A DNA stretch of 64,000 bases from contig CM069876.1 of the NCBI GenBank assembly GCA_036172665.1, positions 50,809,001 through 50,873,000 on the forward strand. The letters are read 5' to 3'. Numbering within the stretch: position 1 is the stretch's first letter; every line of letters begins with the position of its first letter. The notes beneath the pieces are model-generated. The model ran no database searches and had not been told where the DNA came from. It saw only the letters and a program-made list of their open reading frames with translations. Positions 44,561-55,880 of the stretch are shown here, one piece after another. A program made the translations under genes and the position numbers. Source of the DNA: Prosopocoilus inquinatus (Eukaryota; Arthropoda; Insecta; Coleoptera; Lucanidae).

Positions 44561-46125
44561 TAAAGGGCGAGCTCGAATAATCTCAAGGTCAACCGAGCTC
44601 GATCCAACAATCGAACTCAACTCTATTTAAAACCCGAGCAAAAAAAAATAATAAATAATAAAAATAAATAAGTATAATAAAAATAAAAAGCAATCAAAAA
44701 ATTAAAATAAAAAAATTAAAGTAGTTAAAAAAATTTAAAAAAAAATATTTCAATGGCCACCCAATTCAACTGAATCCAACCTAATTGCATTCAACCCAAC
44801 TAAAAAAATTAAGAAAAATTAAAATTAAAACAAACAAAAGGAAGAAAATCAAGCTCAACTCAATTCAACTGAACGCAATCTAACAGTATTCAGTTGAAGC
44901 AAAAAATTAAATGCAAAGAAAGTAAAAAAAAAACTAATAAAATGAATTTCGACCTATTCCAAGGTCAAGTTGACACTGCACTCGATTCTATTCAACACAA
45001 GCAAAAAATAAAATAAAAATCGGGAAATAATAAGTAGATTAAAGGAAAAAAAATTAAAGGGAAAAGATTTTCAAAGTCAACCCAATTTAACTGCACTGCA
45101 ATCACTTAATTCCATTCACAATCCAAGTTAAAAATTAAAAAAAAAATAAATTAAAGTAAAAGAAAATATATATAAAATTTTATACGTGGATTAAAATGAA
45201 CTTTAACAAATCTCAAGGTCAACTGAACTCACCCAACTTATTATATCACATTGCACTCCGTTCTACACAAGTAAAAAATTTAAAAAAAATACTTAAAAGG
45301 AATTGAAAGCAAAACAAAAAAATATTAAAATTTATGGTGGGTCAAACCAACTTAACTGACATCAATCTCAAGGTCAACCGAACTCACCCAACTTACTATA
45401 TCACATTGCACTCCATTCTACATAAGTAAACAATATAAAAAAATACTTAAAAGGAATTGAAAGCAAAAAAAAAAAATATTAAAATTTACGGTGGGTCAAA
45501 CCAACCTAACTGACATCAATCTCAAGGTCAACCGAACTCACCCAACTTATTATATTACATTGCACTCCGTTCTACACAAGTAAAAAATTAAAAAAAAAAT
45601 ACTGAAACGGAATTGAAAGCAAAAAAAAATATATTAAAATTTATGGTGGGTCAAACCAACCTAGCTGACATCAATCTCAAGGTCAACTGAACTCACCCAA
45701 CTTATTATATCGTATTGCACTCCGTTCTACATAAGTAAAAAAATTTAAAAAAATACTTAAAAGGAATTGAAAGCAAAAAAAAATATTAAAATTTATGGTG
45801 GGTCAAACCAACCTAACTGACATCAATCTCAAGGTCAACTGAACTCACCCAACTTATTATATCATATTGCACTCCGTTCTACACAAGTAAAAAAATTTAA
45901 AAAAAATACTGAAACGGAATTGAAAGCAAAAAAAAAAATATTAAAATTTATGGTGGGTCAAACCAACCTAACTGACATCAATCTCAAGGTCAACCGAACT
46001 CACCCAACTTATTATACCACATTGCACTCCATTCTACATAAGTAAAAAAATTTAAAAAAATACTTAAAAGGAATTGAAAGCCAAAAAAATATATTAAAAT
46101 TTATGGTGGGTCAAAAAGATTGAAA
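44560..46125 (+). repeat. 155-base satellite carrying TCAAGGTCA
   Basis: The compact part (45180-46110) has six units with GGTGGGTCAAACCAACCTAA, CATCAATCTCAAGGTCAAC, GAACTCACCCAACTTATTAT and TGCACTCCGTTCTACA. TCAAGGTCA occurs at 45213, 45368, 45522, 45677, 45829 and 45984. Older diverged units upstream have it at 44583, as CCAAGGTCA at 44959 and as TCAAAGTCA at 45071. Confidence 0.93.
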
Positions 46126-47640
46126 ATTACAAGAAAAATTAAAAGTAAAAATTAAAAATCGATTAAAATTAAATTCAATTAACGTCAACCTCGGAGTGTC
46201 CAGAAAAGTCACCTTTCATTTCTATGGGGGGGGGGGGGGCAAATGATTTTCGATTTAAGTTAAAGTCGAGGCGAATTAAATCGTTTTCTCTTTTTTTTTT
46301 CTTTTCGTGGACGATGACATCTTCTGTAGCAACAATTTTAATTTAAATTAAAAAAAAAATCGTTTCTTCTTCGATGACGAACACGAAACGACGACGTCAT
46401 AATCTTCATGTTTAAATTAAAAAAAAAAAAAAACTCGAGAATAAATTGTCGTAATACTTATAAGTTATTTGTTTCTCTTCGAACGTCACTTTCTCTTCAA
46501 TCAAAGAGCTCTTAATTGCGCTGTGTTGTTTCATCGGATGTTGTGTAATACTTTTATTATGTATGGGGGGGGGGGGGGATTATTTTGCAAAGTGCATTCC
46601 ACCTTTCAAAACCGACTTTCCCAATTATTTTATTTTAACCCCCAAAGCAACAAGCTCATTAATTTTATTACTATACTCTGGCTTGACAATTAAAAAAAAA
46701 AAATCCCTTTAGATTATGTCGAATAATAAATAAAAGAAATAATAATAAATAGAGGAGATTTATTCGGAATGTCTTGAAAGATCTTTTTTTTTTTTTTTCT
46801 TAATAAAATTCGAATTCGTTCGAAACGGTATCTCACAGTCTGCCTCAATTAATCGGTGACTATTGAAATTTCCTCAGTGCAGCCAACATTAACCATATGG
46901 CCTCCCGGTCGATGACTGCGGTTCATTCAATAAACTGGCTTCTTTAACAATTAAAGACAATTGAAGTTCCGCATATCATCTGCTATTGTAAATGCGTGCA
47001 TCCATATGTATGTACATCCGTGTGTGCGTGAAACCTACTTTTTCTCAATTTGAAAAGTTGAAAATGTAATTTTTGGATTTCTCTTTTTTTCCCCTCTCCT
47101 TCTTACTTGATAAATTAAGCTACATTCGTTCGATCAATAAAATGAATTCGTTCTCATCATCAAAAATCTCTTAATTTTACGCGCATTAACTTGACGTTTA
47201 ATATTTCGTTTCAACAGATGTGTGACCATACGGATGACTACCTACCCCCATTATTGTCTGTAACCTTTTAATAAAACGCGAGTAGGAAACGTTTTTTTTT
47301 TTTTTAATTAAATTAAAATCGTCACTACAAAAGATGCTGACGTTCAAATCGAAAATTATTTAGTCACTCACAAAAATGAAAGGTAATCGCAGTCTCGGGA
47401 TTATAGTTTGAAGCCCTCAAGATTTTCTTTCTTTTTTCTTTTTGAATACATCAAAATTCCTACCAATCAACTGCCTCGATTCATACGCTTTTGTTCTGCG
47501 AAGCACGCAACAAAATCGCAGACCTGATTAAAAAAAAAAATGAATGGTAGAAAATCGGACTGTACAAACAAGTTGTGGCCTGTCACACTACTCGTTTTAC
47601 GTCGATTAAAGCGCGATCAAACTCTACCATCAATTTAGAC
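46125..47640. other. Unique intergenic sequence
   Basis: No gene is seen. Poly-G runs lie at about 46226 and 46565. The stretch 46850-47030 is less AT-rich and non-repetitive (TATGGCCTCCCGGTCGATGA), and could be a regulatory or conserved element. A first, partial unit of the following array begins near 47640. Confidence 0.4.
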
Positions 47641-50600
47641 TTTGACTGATGATTGTCCTTCAAAAAAAAAAAAATATAATAAAAATAAAATTAAAGTCAA
47701 GCAAAACGCAAACACAATTCGTTCAGAAGAATCGGCAGATGAAGTTTGATAACTTTTACTGTTCTTATTATGTTATTATATTTAAATAAATGAAGGTGAA
47801 GCGACACTAGCAGAAAATTTTTTCCAGAGATTCGAACCCGAGTCTTGTGGTTACGTGCCACCAGCTTTTTGCCGAAGAGGACTCGGGTTCGAATCTCGAA
47901 AGAAATTTTCTGCTGCCAATTTTCGTTCCGTCGGCTGTGATCGTGTAATTTTTATAAACAATGCGGAACTGTACTCACTCAGGCATAACATTGCAACTGC
48001 AAATTAAATAAACGTAATCTCGGTTTTCCAAGTTTGTCAAAGAAAAAACAAAAAAGAAACGACAAAGATAAGGTGAAACAAAAGAAGAGATAGTCAGGCA
48101 AGTTAATTGCAGCAATTTCCTCCTCCCCCTCCTCCTCCTTCGCAAGATCTTTGAACTTGACTGATGATTGTCCTTCAAAAAATAAAATAAAAATAAAATT
48201 AAAGTCAAGCAAAACGCAAACACAATTCGTTCAGAAGAATCGACAGATGAAGTTTGATAACTTTTACTATTCTTATTGTGTTATTATATTTAAATAAATG
48301 AAGGTGAAGCGACACTAACAGAAAAATTTTTCCAGAGATTCGAACCCGAGTCTTGCGGTTACGTGCCACCAGCTTTTTGCCGAAGAGGACTCGGGTTCGA
48401 ATCTCGGAAGAAATTTTCTGCTGCCAATTTTCGTTCCGTCAGCTGTGATCGTGTAATTTTTATAAACAATGCGGAACTGTACTCACTCAGGCATAATAAC
48501 ATTGCAACTGCAAATTAAATAAACATAATCTCGGTTTTCCAAGTTTGTCAAAGAAAAAACAAAAAAGAAACGACAAAGATAAGATGAAACAAAAGAAAAG
48601 ATTGTCAGGCAAGTTAATTGCAGCAATTTCCTCCTCCCCCTCCTCCTCCTTCGCAAGATCTTTGAACTTGACTGATGATTGTCCTTCAAAAAATAAAATA
48701 AAAATAAAATTAAAGTCAAGCAAAACGCAAACACAATTCGTTCAGAAGAATCGACAGATGAAGTTTGATAACTTTTACTGTTCTTATTATGTTATTATAT
48801 TTAAATAAATGAAGGTGAAGCGACACTAGCAGAAAATTTTTTCCAGAGATTCGAACCCGAGTCTTGTGGTTACGTGCCACCAGCTTTTTGCCGAAGAGGA
48901 CTCGGGTTCGAATCTCGAAAGAAACTTTCTGCTGCCAATTTTCGTTCCGTCGGCTGTGATCGTGTACTTTTTATAAACAATGCGGAACTGTACTCACTCA
49001 GGCATAATAAAATTGCAACTGCAAATTAAATAAACGTAATCTCGGTTTTCCAAGTTTGTCAAAGAAAAAACAAAGAAGAAACGACAAAGATAAGGTGAAA
49101 CAAAAGAAGAGATAGTCAGGCAAGTTAAATGCAGCAATTTCCTCCTCCCCCTCCTCCTCCTTCGCAAGATCTTTGAACTTGACAGATGATTGTCCTTCAA
49201 AAAATAAAATAAAAATAAAATTAAAGTCAAGCAAAACGCAAACACAATTCGTTCAGGAGAATCGGCAGATGAAGTTTGATAACTTTTACTGTTCTTATTA
49301 TGTTATTATATTTAAATAAATGAAGGTGAAGCGACACTAACACAAAAATTTTTCCAGAGATTCGAACCCGAGTCTTGTGGTTACGTGCCACCTGCTTTTT
49401 GCCGAAGAGGACTCGGGTTCGAATCTCGAAAGAAATTTTCTGCTGCCAATTTTCGTTCCGTCGGCTGTGATCGTGTACTTTTTATAAACAATGCGGAACT
49501 GTACTCACTCAGGCATAATAACATTGCAACTGCAAATTAAATAAACGTAATCTCGGTTTTCCAAGTTTGTCAAAGAAAAAACAAAAAAGAAACGACAAAG
49601 ATAAGATGAAACAAAAGAAAAGATAGTCAGGCAAGTTAATTGCAGCAATTTCCTCCATCTCCTCCTCCTCCTTCGCAAGATCTTTGAACTTGACTGATGA
49701 TTGTCCTTCAAAAAATAAAATAAAAATAAAATTAAAGTCAAGCAAAACCCAAACACAATTCGTTCAGAAGAATCGGCAGATGAAGTTTGATAACTGTTAC
49801 TATTCTTATTGTGTTATTATATTTAAATAAATGAAGGTGAAGCAACACTAGCAGAAAATTTTTTTCCAGAGATTCGAACCCGAGTCTTGCGGTTACGTGC
49901 CACCAGCTTTTTGCCGAAGAGGACTCGGGTTCGAATCTCGGAAGAAATTTTCTGCTGCCAATTTTCGTTCCGTCGGCTGTGATCGTGTACTTTTTATAAA
50001 CAATGCGGAACTGTACTCACTCAGGCATAATAAAATTGCAACTGCAAATTAAATAAACGTAATCTCGGTTTTCCAAGTTTGTCAAAGAAAAAACAAAGAA
50101 GAAACGACAAAGATAAGGTGAAACAAAAGAAAAGATAGTCAGGCAAGTTAAATGCAGCAATTTCCTCCTCCCCCTCCTCCTCCTTCGCAAGATCTTTGAA
50201 CTTGACAGATGATTGTCCTTCAAAAAATAAAATAAAAATAAAATTAAAGTCAAGCAAAACCCAAACACAATTCGTTCAGAAGAATCGGCAGATGAAGTTT
50301 GATAACTGTTACTATTCTTATTGTGTTATTATATTTAAATAAATGAAGGTGAAGCAACACTAGCAGAAAATTTTTTTCCAGAGATTCGAACCCGAGTCTT
50401 GCGGTTACGTGCCACCAGCTTTTTGCCGAAGAGGACTCGGGTTCGAATCTCGGAAGAAATTTTCTGCTGCCAATTTTCGTTCCGTCGGCTGTGATCGTGT
50501 ACTTTTTATAAACAATGCGGAACTGTACTCACTCAGGCATAATAAAATTGCAACTGCAAATTAAATAAACGTAATCTCGGTTTTCCAAGTTTGTCAAAGA

Positions 50601-51240
50601 AAAAACAAAGAAGAAACGACAAAGATAAGGTGAAACAAAAGAAAAGATAGTCAGGCAAGTTAAATGCAGCAATTTCCTCCTCCCCCTCCTCCTCCTTCGC
50701 AAGATCTTTGAACTTGACAGATGATTGTCCTTCAAAAAATAAAATAAAAATAAAATTAAAGTCAAGCAAAACCCAAACACAATTCGTTCAGAAGAATCGG
50801 CAGATGAAGTTTGATAACTGTTACTATTCTTATTGTGTTATTATATTTAAATAAATGAAGGTGAAGCAACACTAGCAGAAAATTTTTTTCCAGAGATTCG
50901 AACCCGAGTCTTGCGGTTACGTGCCACCAGCTTTTTGCCGAAGAGGACTCGGGTTCGAATCTCGGAAGAAATTTTCTGCTGCCAATTTTCGTTCCGTCGG
51001 CTGTGATCGTGTACTTTTTATAAACAATGCGGAACTGTACTCACTCAGGCATAATAAAATTGCAACTGCAAATTAAATAAACGTAATCTCGGTTTTCCAA
51101 GTTTGTCAAAGAAAAAACAAAGAAGAAACGACAAAGATAAGGTGAAACAAAAGAAAAGATAGTCAGGCAAGTTAATTGCAGCAATTTCCTCCATCTCCTC
51201 CTCCTCCTCCTTCGCAAGGTCTTTGAACTTGACGTTTTTT
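47640..51240. repeat. ~510-base satellite with paired inverted B-box hairpins
   Basis: Seven units with a period of 509-512 bases. Each contains a hairpin of about 106 bases at 47809, 48318, 48828, 49339, 49850, 50362 and 50874. The hairpin arms are AGCAGAAAATTT...GATTCGAACCCGAGTC and its reverse GACTCGGGTTCGAATC...TTTTCTGCT. The rest of the unit carries CCTCCTCCCCCTCCTCCTCC, CTTGACTGATGATTGTCC and AACTGTACTCACTCAGGC. Units are very similar, the last three almost identical. Each yields the same pair of overlapping - strand open frames of 76-83 codons, which look like by-products of a conserved repeat. Confidence 0.93.
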
Positions 51241-51417
51241 TTTTTATGACTAAGAAAGAGAAAAATCAATTTCAATATTGACTCAACGCCTTATCAGCAT
51301 TGGCTGCTGCGATCCTTCCTCGACTAAACAGTCGCGAGAGGAAATTGCTTTTTCCTTTTTTTTTTTCGTTTGTAACAGCGAAGGTTTAATAAAACTTACT
51401 ATTTTAGAGAAAAAAAC

Positions 51418-51486
51418 ACGCCAGTAAGCGGGGTTCCTCAGGGACACGTCTTAGGACCCGCCTCGTTTTTAATTTTCAAACAGGGG
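51418..51486 (+). pseudogene. Fragment of a non-LTR retrotransposon reverse transcriptase
   Basis: The + frame reads TPVSGVPQGHVLGPASFLIF, matching the conserved SGVPQGSVLGPLLFLIF motif of Jockey/RTE/CR1-type reverse transcriptases. No catalytic FADD box follows and the frame soon closes, so it is a short fossil. Confidence 0.75.
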
Positions 51487-51489
51487 AAA

Positions 51490-52080
51490 ATTATATTTAA
51501 AAAAATACCTAATTTTACTTAAAAATTTTATGTGGATTAGAATTTTTTTTTTTTTTAATAAAATTACCTGAATTCTGAAGATTCGGGAATTTTCAGAAAC
51601 CGTTTTACTACGAACCCACACACTGCAAGTTGGGGCGGGGGGGAAGGCATCTCGTATTATATATGTACGTATGTATACGAATTCCGAGCAATCGCTTTTG
51701 TCGTGTGTGCTCGCTCTATCGGCCGTTTCCGTCCGCTGCAGATAAAGGAATAACGGTCGTGATAACGCATTTGTTTCTGCGGTGCCGGAAAATTCGAGCA
51801 GCTCTTCTGCTGAACGAATTTCGGTCGAAGACACGTCGAAATTCCCGCGCGGACGAGGAAATCTGCTTCGTTTTGGGGGGGTTTTCGAAAGAAAGAAAAA
51901 ACCACAAAAATATAAAATATAAATATATAGTAAAAATGCACGCGTACCATTTTGGAAGAAGTATGAAAATCGATTTGAATTTCGCAAACTACGACTTTTC
52001 ATCGTTCGTTGTCGTTGTACTCGGAAAGATTATGAAAACAAAAAAAAAACAATCAAATGTATAATTAAAAATAAAGACAA
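51490..52080. other. Unique sequence with higher GC, function unknown
   Basis: The stretch 51620-51900 is CpG-richer than its surroundings. Open frames on both strands (to 177 codons on -) show no recognisable domain. It may be an old exon, promoter or repeat; nothing decisive is visible. Confidence 0.3.
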
Positions 52081-52650
52081 CAGACTGCGAATAAAACAAA
52101 GTCGACTAATAAATCGACGATTAAAAAAAACTTTCAGAAAGATCCCTCCATTCATTAAAATAAAATTAAAAAAGCAAGCAAACAAGAGAATCGATAAGGA
52201 AGGGAGTAAAACAATCGACTGTCGAAAACAAAAGACAATCGATTACGAGGATTAGTAAATTTACAATCCAGATTCGCAAAAAAAAATAACACATCAGAAT
52301 CGATCAGGAAGAAAAAAAAGACAAACAATTCCAAACAAAGATAAATCGACTACGAACGAAACTTCAATTCAAGGGACTACCAATAAAAGACGGTCGATTG
52401 TAAAACAAAAGACGAACGAACGGCTAATGAAGTTACGTCATTCAGGATTTGTAAAAAAAAAAACAAAAGATCCGGGATTATAAACAAAATCGCTCATCGC
52501 ATTTCGTTTTTTTTGGAAATGACGAGCGAATTCATCGCGGTTACATCCAAGACAGACTGTCAAAAAAAAAAAAAAATGAAAATAATCGACCATAAATAAA
52601 GAAAAACATGCTCGTTTTTGCTAAGAATTGATTTAAAAAAAGTATCCTAT
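52080..52650 (-). repeat. Purine-rich relative of the pyrimidine arrays (reverse orientation)
   Basis: AACAAAAGACAATCGATTAC, AAAAGACGGTCGATTGTAAA and similar phrases repeat loosely. Read on the - strand they give the ATCG(A/G)TCGTCTTTTGTTTT core of arrays A-C. Confidence 0.65.
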
Positions 52651-53720
52651 TCGGGCAAGAGATGGCGCTCTGAATAAAATTCATCGTCACGCCCTGATTT
52701 GAAAGTTTGCGATTTTAAATAACAAAAATAAATCAAGCAGTTTTCGTTTTTGGTTAAGGGATGGCGCTCTGAAGAATTCATGATCGCACGCACCCCCGGT
52801 TTCAGGTATTCAATTATTCAGCTTTGAAATCGCAAACTTTGATGCGATGCTAGAAGGCGAAGACAATCAGAATGGAATTCTTCTTCCTTTTGGCCAAGAG
52901 ATGGCGCTCTGCTTAACTTGATTTATGCAAGTTTTATACGAGTTTAATTTCGAAATCAAAATCACTGCGAAGTTGGGAGTAGGGGGTTTTGCGGGTAACG
53001 TCAGGGGGAAGATGAAATGCCATTGGAAAAACGTTAAAGAGTTAAAATTGTTTTCCTTTTTGGTCGGGAGATGGCGCCCTGATTTTATATTTCGAAGAGT
53101 TCAATTTCGATGTGAAAATCGTCGTGAAGTTAGGAGGCGAGGAGTTTTTCTTGGGAACGTCACGTCGGCGGTGAAGATGAAACGCCGGGAAAAAGATCAG
53201 AGAGTTAAAATTGTTTTCCTTTTTGGTCGAGAGATGGCGCCCTGATTTTGTATTTCGAAGAGTTCAATTTCGACGTGAAAATCGTCCTGAAGTTAAGAGG
53301 CGAGGAGATTTTCGTGAGGGCGTCGCGTCGGCGGTGAAGATGAAACGCTGGGAAAAAGATCAGAGAGTTAAAATTGTTTTGCTTTTTGGTCGAGAGATGG
53401 CGCCCTGATTTTATACTTCGAAGAGTTCAATTTCGACGTGAAAATCGTCGTGAAGTTAGGAGGCGAGGAGATTTTCTTGGGAACGTCGCGTCGGCGGTGA
53501 AGATGAAACGCTGCCGCAGAAAGTTCGAAGAAAACACTTTTAAACAACAGATGGCGCTCTGAGTGTCACTCACGTGCCTAGATTCTAGATTCTTATTTCC
53601 GACGTGAAAAAAAAAAATGTTTTTCTTGTGAATGCAAGTTATGAGAAGAATGTAAGGTAGTGTATGTTCGATTAAATTAACGTTCGCTCTGCGAACATAG
53701 ATGGCGCTTCTCTCCAAAAA
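52650..53720 (+). repeat. Third AGATGGCGC-type array
   Basis: Eight cores on the + strand are at 52660, about 52758 (GGATGGCGC), 52899, 53069, 53232, 53395, 53550 and 53699, mostly followed by TCTGA or CCTGA. The middle units have a period of 163 bases and share TTCGAAGAGTTCAATTTCGA and GTCGCGTCGGCGGTGAAGAT. Unit sequences are unlike those of the arrays at 1-2910 and 28555-30410. Confidence 0.88.
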
Positions 53721-55255
53721 CTGAGGACGACAGAACATCGAAAATATGAACCGATAGGAACGCAACGGATACGTTATTATAAATGAGCGGACGCATTCTA
53801 AAATTAATATTAAGAAGAAAAAAAAACGGACGATCCGACGTATTTATTGTTTACTCCGAAGAAGCCGCCAAACGCACAGCGAAACGTCGATTTTAGGAAA
53901 AAGAGGAAAGAAATGGCAAAGAAAAAAATTCAAAAAATTATGAACTCGGTGGTGCCGAGTGTTGCAGAAGCAACGACAGCGATCTTTCTTGATCAGGGCT
54001 TGCTCGTAATACGTCAAATTAGTTGTCAACCGTTTTGGTGGCACTTGCGAATTCTCGGAGACGAAAACGCCAAAGGACTTTTTTGCTTTCCTTGAATCCC
54101 TTCATCAACTCCCACCGATTTGGGGGCTGGGTGATAAAACACCCTGTATATTCGCCCCTCCCCTGCTGCATACCGCCTTTAAACCTCGAAAATAAAATCA
54201 CATTTCGCCGCTTTGCAAAATACTTTTCGTGAATAAATTACTTTAAAGAAATTGTCTTTCTAATAAAAGGGGTAAGTGTTATTTATGGATTGCGCATCCA
54301 AATACAATTTTTGCTACTCATCGCCGAGCGCGAAAACCCTACCGATCCTAAGAAAACAAAGAGTACAGTTGCAGAAACGTAAACACGATTCGTACTCCAC
54401 GCTTTGTAATGTAACGAAATAATAATAGTCGGAGGAAACGGTGCCACTTTTGGTTTAGGGGGCACGCAAATCACGACCTCACTCGCGCCTTTTCACTTCT
54501 TACACTAACTAGGATGACGATACACTGAGCGCAGCCTTTACAAGAGGCGCAAACCGGCACACTGACGCAGACGCTCACACGCGACCGGCTCAAAATCTCG
54601 GCGGAAACGGGTCTTCCTGTGTGTGTGTGTTTGTGTGCGTGCGTGTACACCCGCCGCTCCCGGACCGATATACTCCAAAAAGCGACGTAAAAATAGTCCA
54701 GGGGACTACGAACGTACCACGCATACTTCGTATGTGTGCGTGTGTGTTGGGTGTAGAAACGAACACACAAAAGCGAAGCCGAAGATTCATCGCATGTGGT
54801 GAAGCACACCGGCGAGCGGACGGGATGACTGACGTATGGAGATAACAACTCGTGTCGAACAAATTAACGGTTGCTCTTGTTTTGCTAACGAACGACGACG
54901 GCGACGTTCACTCGACGGTAATTAATCACACAATACCGTTTTCACTTAGCCGCGAACAAAACGGTCGTGGGCGAGAACCGGTTCGATTTTCTTTTTTCTT
55001 TTTCTTTTTCGTTTCGTGCGAAAACGCATCTGTCCCGGTCTTTTTTTGGGTTTAATCTAATCTTGCAAAGAAATAACAAACATGAACCAAACAAAAAAAA
55101 AAAAAAAGAAACCGATTGGGGATTATTCATTATATTATTGATTATCAGACTTTGCCTTTTCTATTTGTTAAACGCTACTTTGATAGTTACAAATACGTTT
55201 CACGTTCAAATAGTAAAGCTTATAGTATAGAGTATAGTTTAGTGAGAAGAATACA
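53720..55255. other. Unique region with a retroelement-like tail and a CpG-richer block
   Basis: At 53855-53900 CCGAAGAAGCCGCC and CAGCGAAACGTCG resemble the short stem and GAAACGTCG tail found near ends of insect retroelements. CACCCTGTATA at 54143 is a single ACAGGGTG end. The block 54470-54860 is CpG-richer and could be a promoter or first exon; no coding frame is convincing. Confidence 0.35.
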
Positions 55256-55257
55256 AT

Positions 55258-55391
55258 CGCAACTAACAGAAAGGAAATTGGCAGAAATGCTTTTCCCAGA
55301 TTCGAACCCGAATGTTTTTGGCAAAAAGCAGTTGTCATCTAACCAGAAGACACGGGTTCGAATCTCTGGAAAAAAAAAATCTGTTAGTGTT
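55258..55391. repeat. Solitary B-box hairpin related to the 510-base satellite
   Basis: The arms are AACTAACAG...GATTCGAACCCG and CGGGTTCGAATC...CTGTTAGT. The B-box-like GGTTCGAATC appears in inverted pairs as in the satellite, but the loop and outer arms differ, so it is an older or founder copy. Confidence 0.8.
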
Positions 55392-55880
55392 TCTTCGTTT
55401 TCATTTAAATGTAATGACCAGACTGTGGAAGTTCAGGCATTTGCCTTTTCTATTTGTTAAACACTACTTTGATAGGGGACCTTGTTACAAATACATGCCA
55501 TAAATTATTATCAGACTCATTTTGCAAAAAAAATAAATAAAATAAAATAAACGTGAACCAAGCCAAACAAAAAAAAAATCGATTGTGGATTATTGATTAT
55601 CAGACTGCGGAAGTTCAGGCATTTATTTGCCTTTTCTATTTGTTAAACACACTTTTGATAGGACTTTGTTACAAACACGTTTCACGCTCTTACTGTTCAA
55701 ATAGTAAAGCTTAATAATGCCTATTTTTGTCTATTTACGCATAAGTGCCTATTTCAGATAAAAAAAAATTCCTATACTGTGCCTTTTTTCTAAAAATTCT
55801 CAGAATAAAGTTTAAATTTGCATAAAATTGGTACAAAAGTCGAATCCAGTCGCTCTTAACAAAAAAAAAAAAAATAAAAT
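55392..55880. other. Spacer with a short direct repeat
   Basis: TTTGCCTTTTCTATTTGTTA then AACGCTACTTTGATAG or a close variant occurs at about 55150, 55440 and 55628. At 55715-55790 GTGCCTAT-type phrases occur that also appear at 59520-59590. Possibly remnants of a DNA transposon; no frame is seen. Confidence 0.4.

Noticed and set aside
47809..50980. Cluster of tRNA genes
   Set aside because: Only the T arm/B box is convincing. No A box at the right distance, no anticodon arm and no acceptor stem could be found.
47975..51275. Repeated 76-83-codon open frames on the - strand, with two overlapping frames per unit
   Set aside because: Their conservation follows from the near-identity of the satellite units. 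Two overlapping frames are equally conserved, there is no start context, and the peptide is low in complexity.
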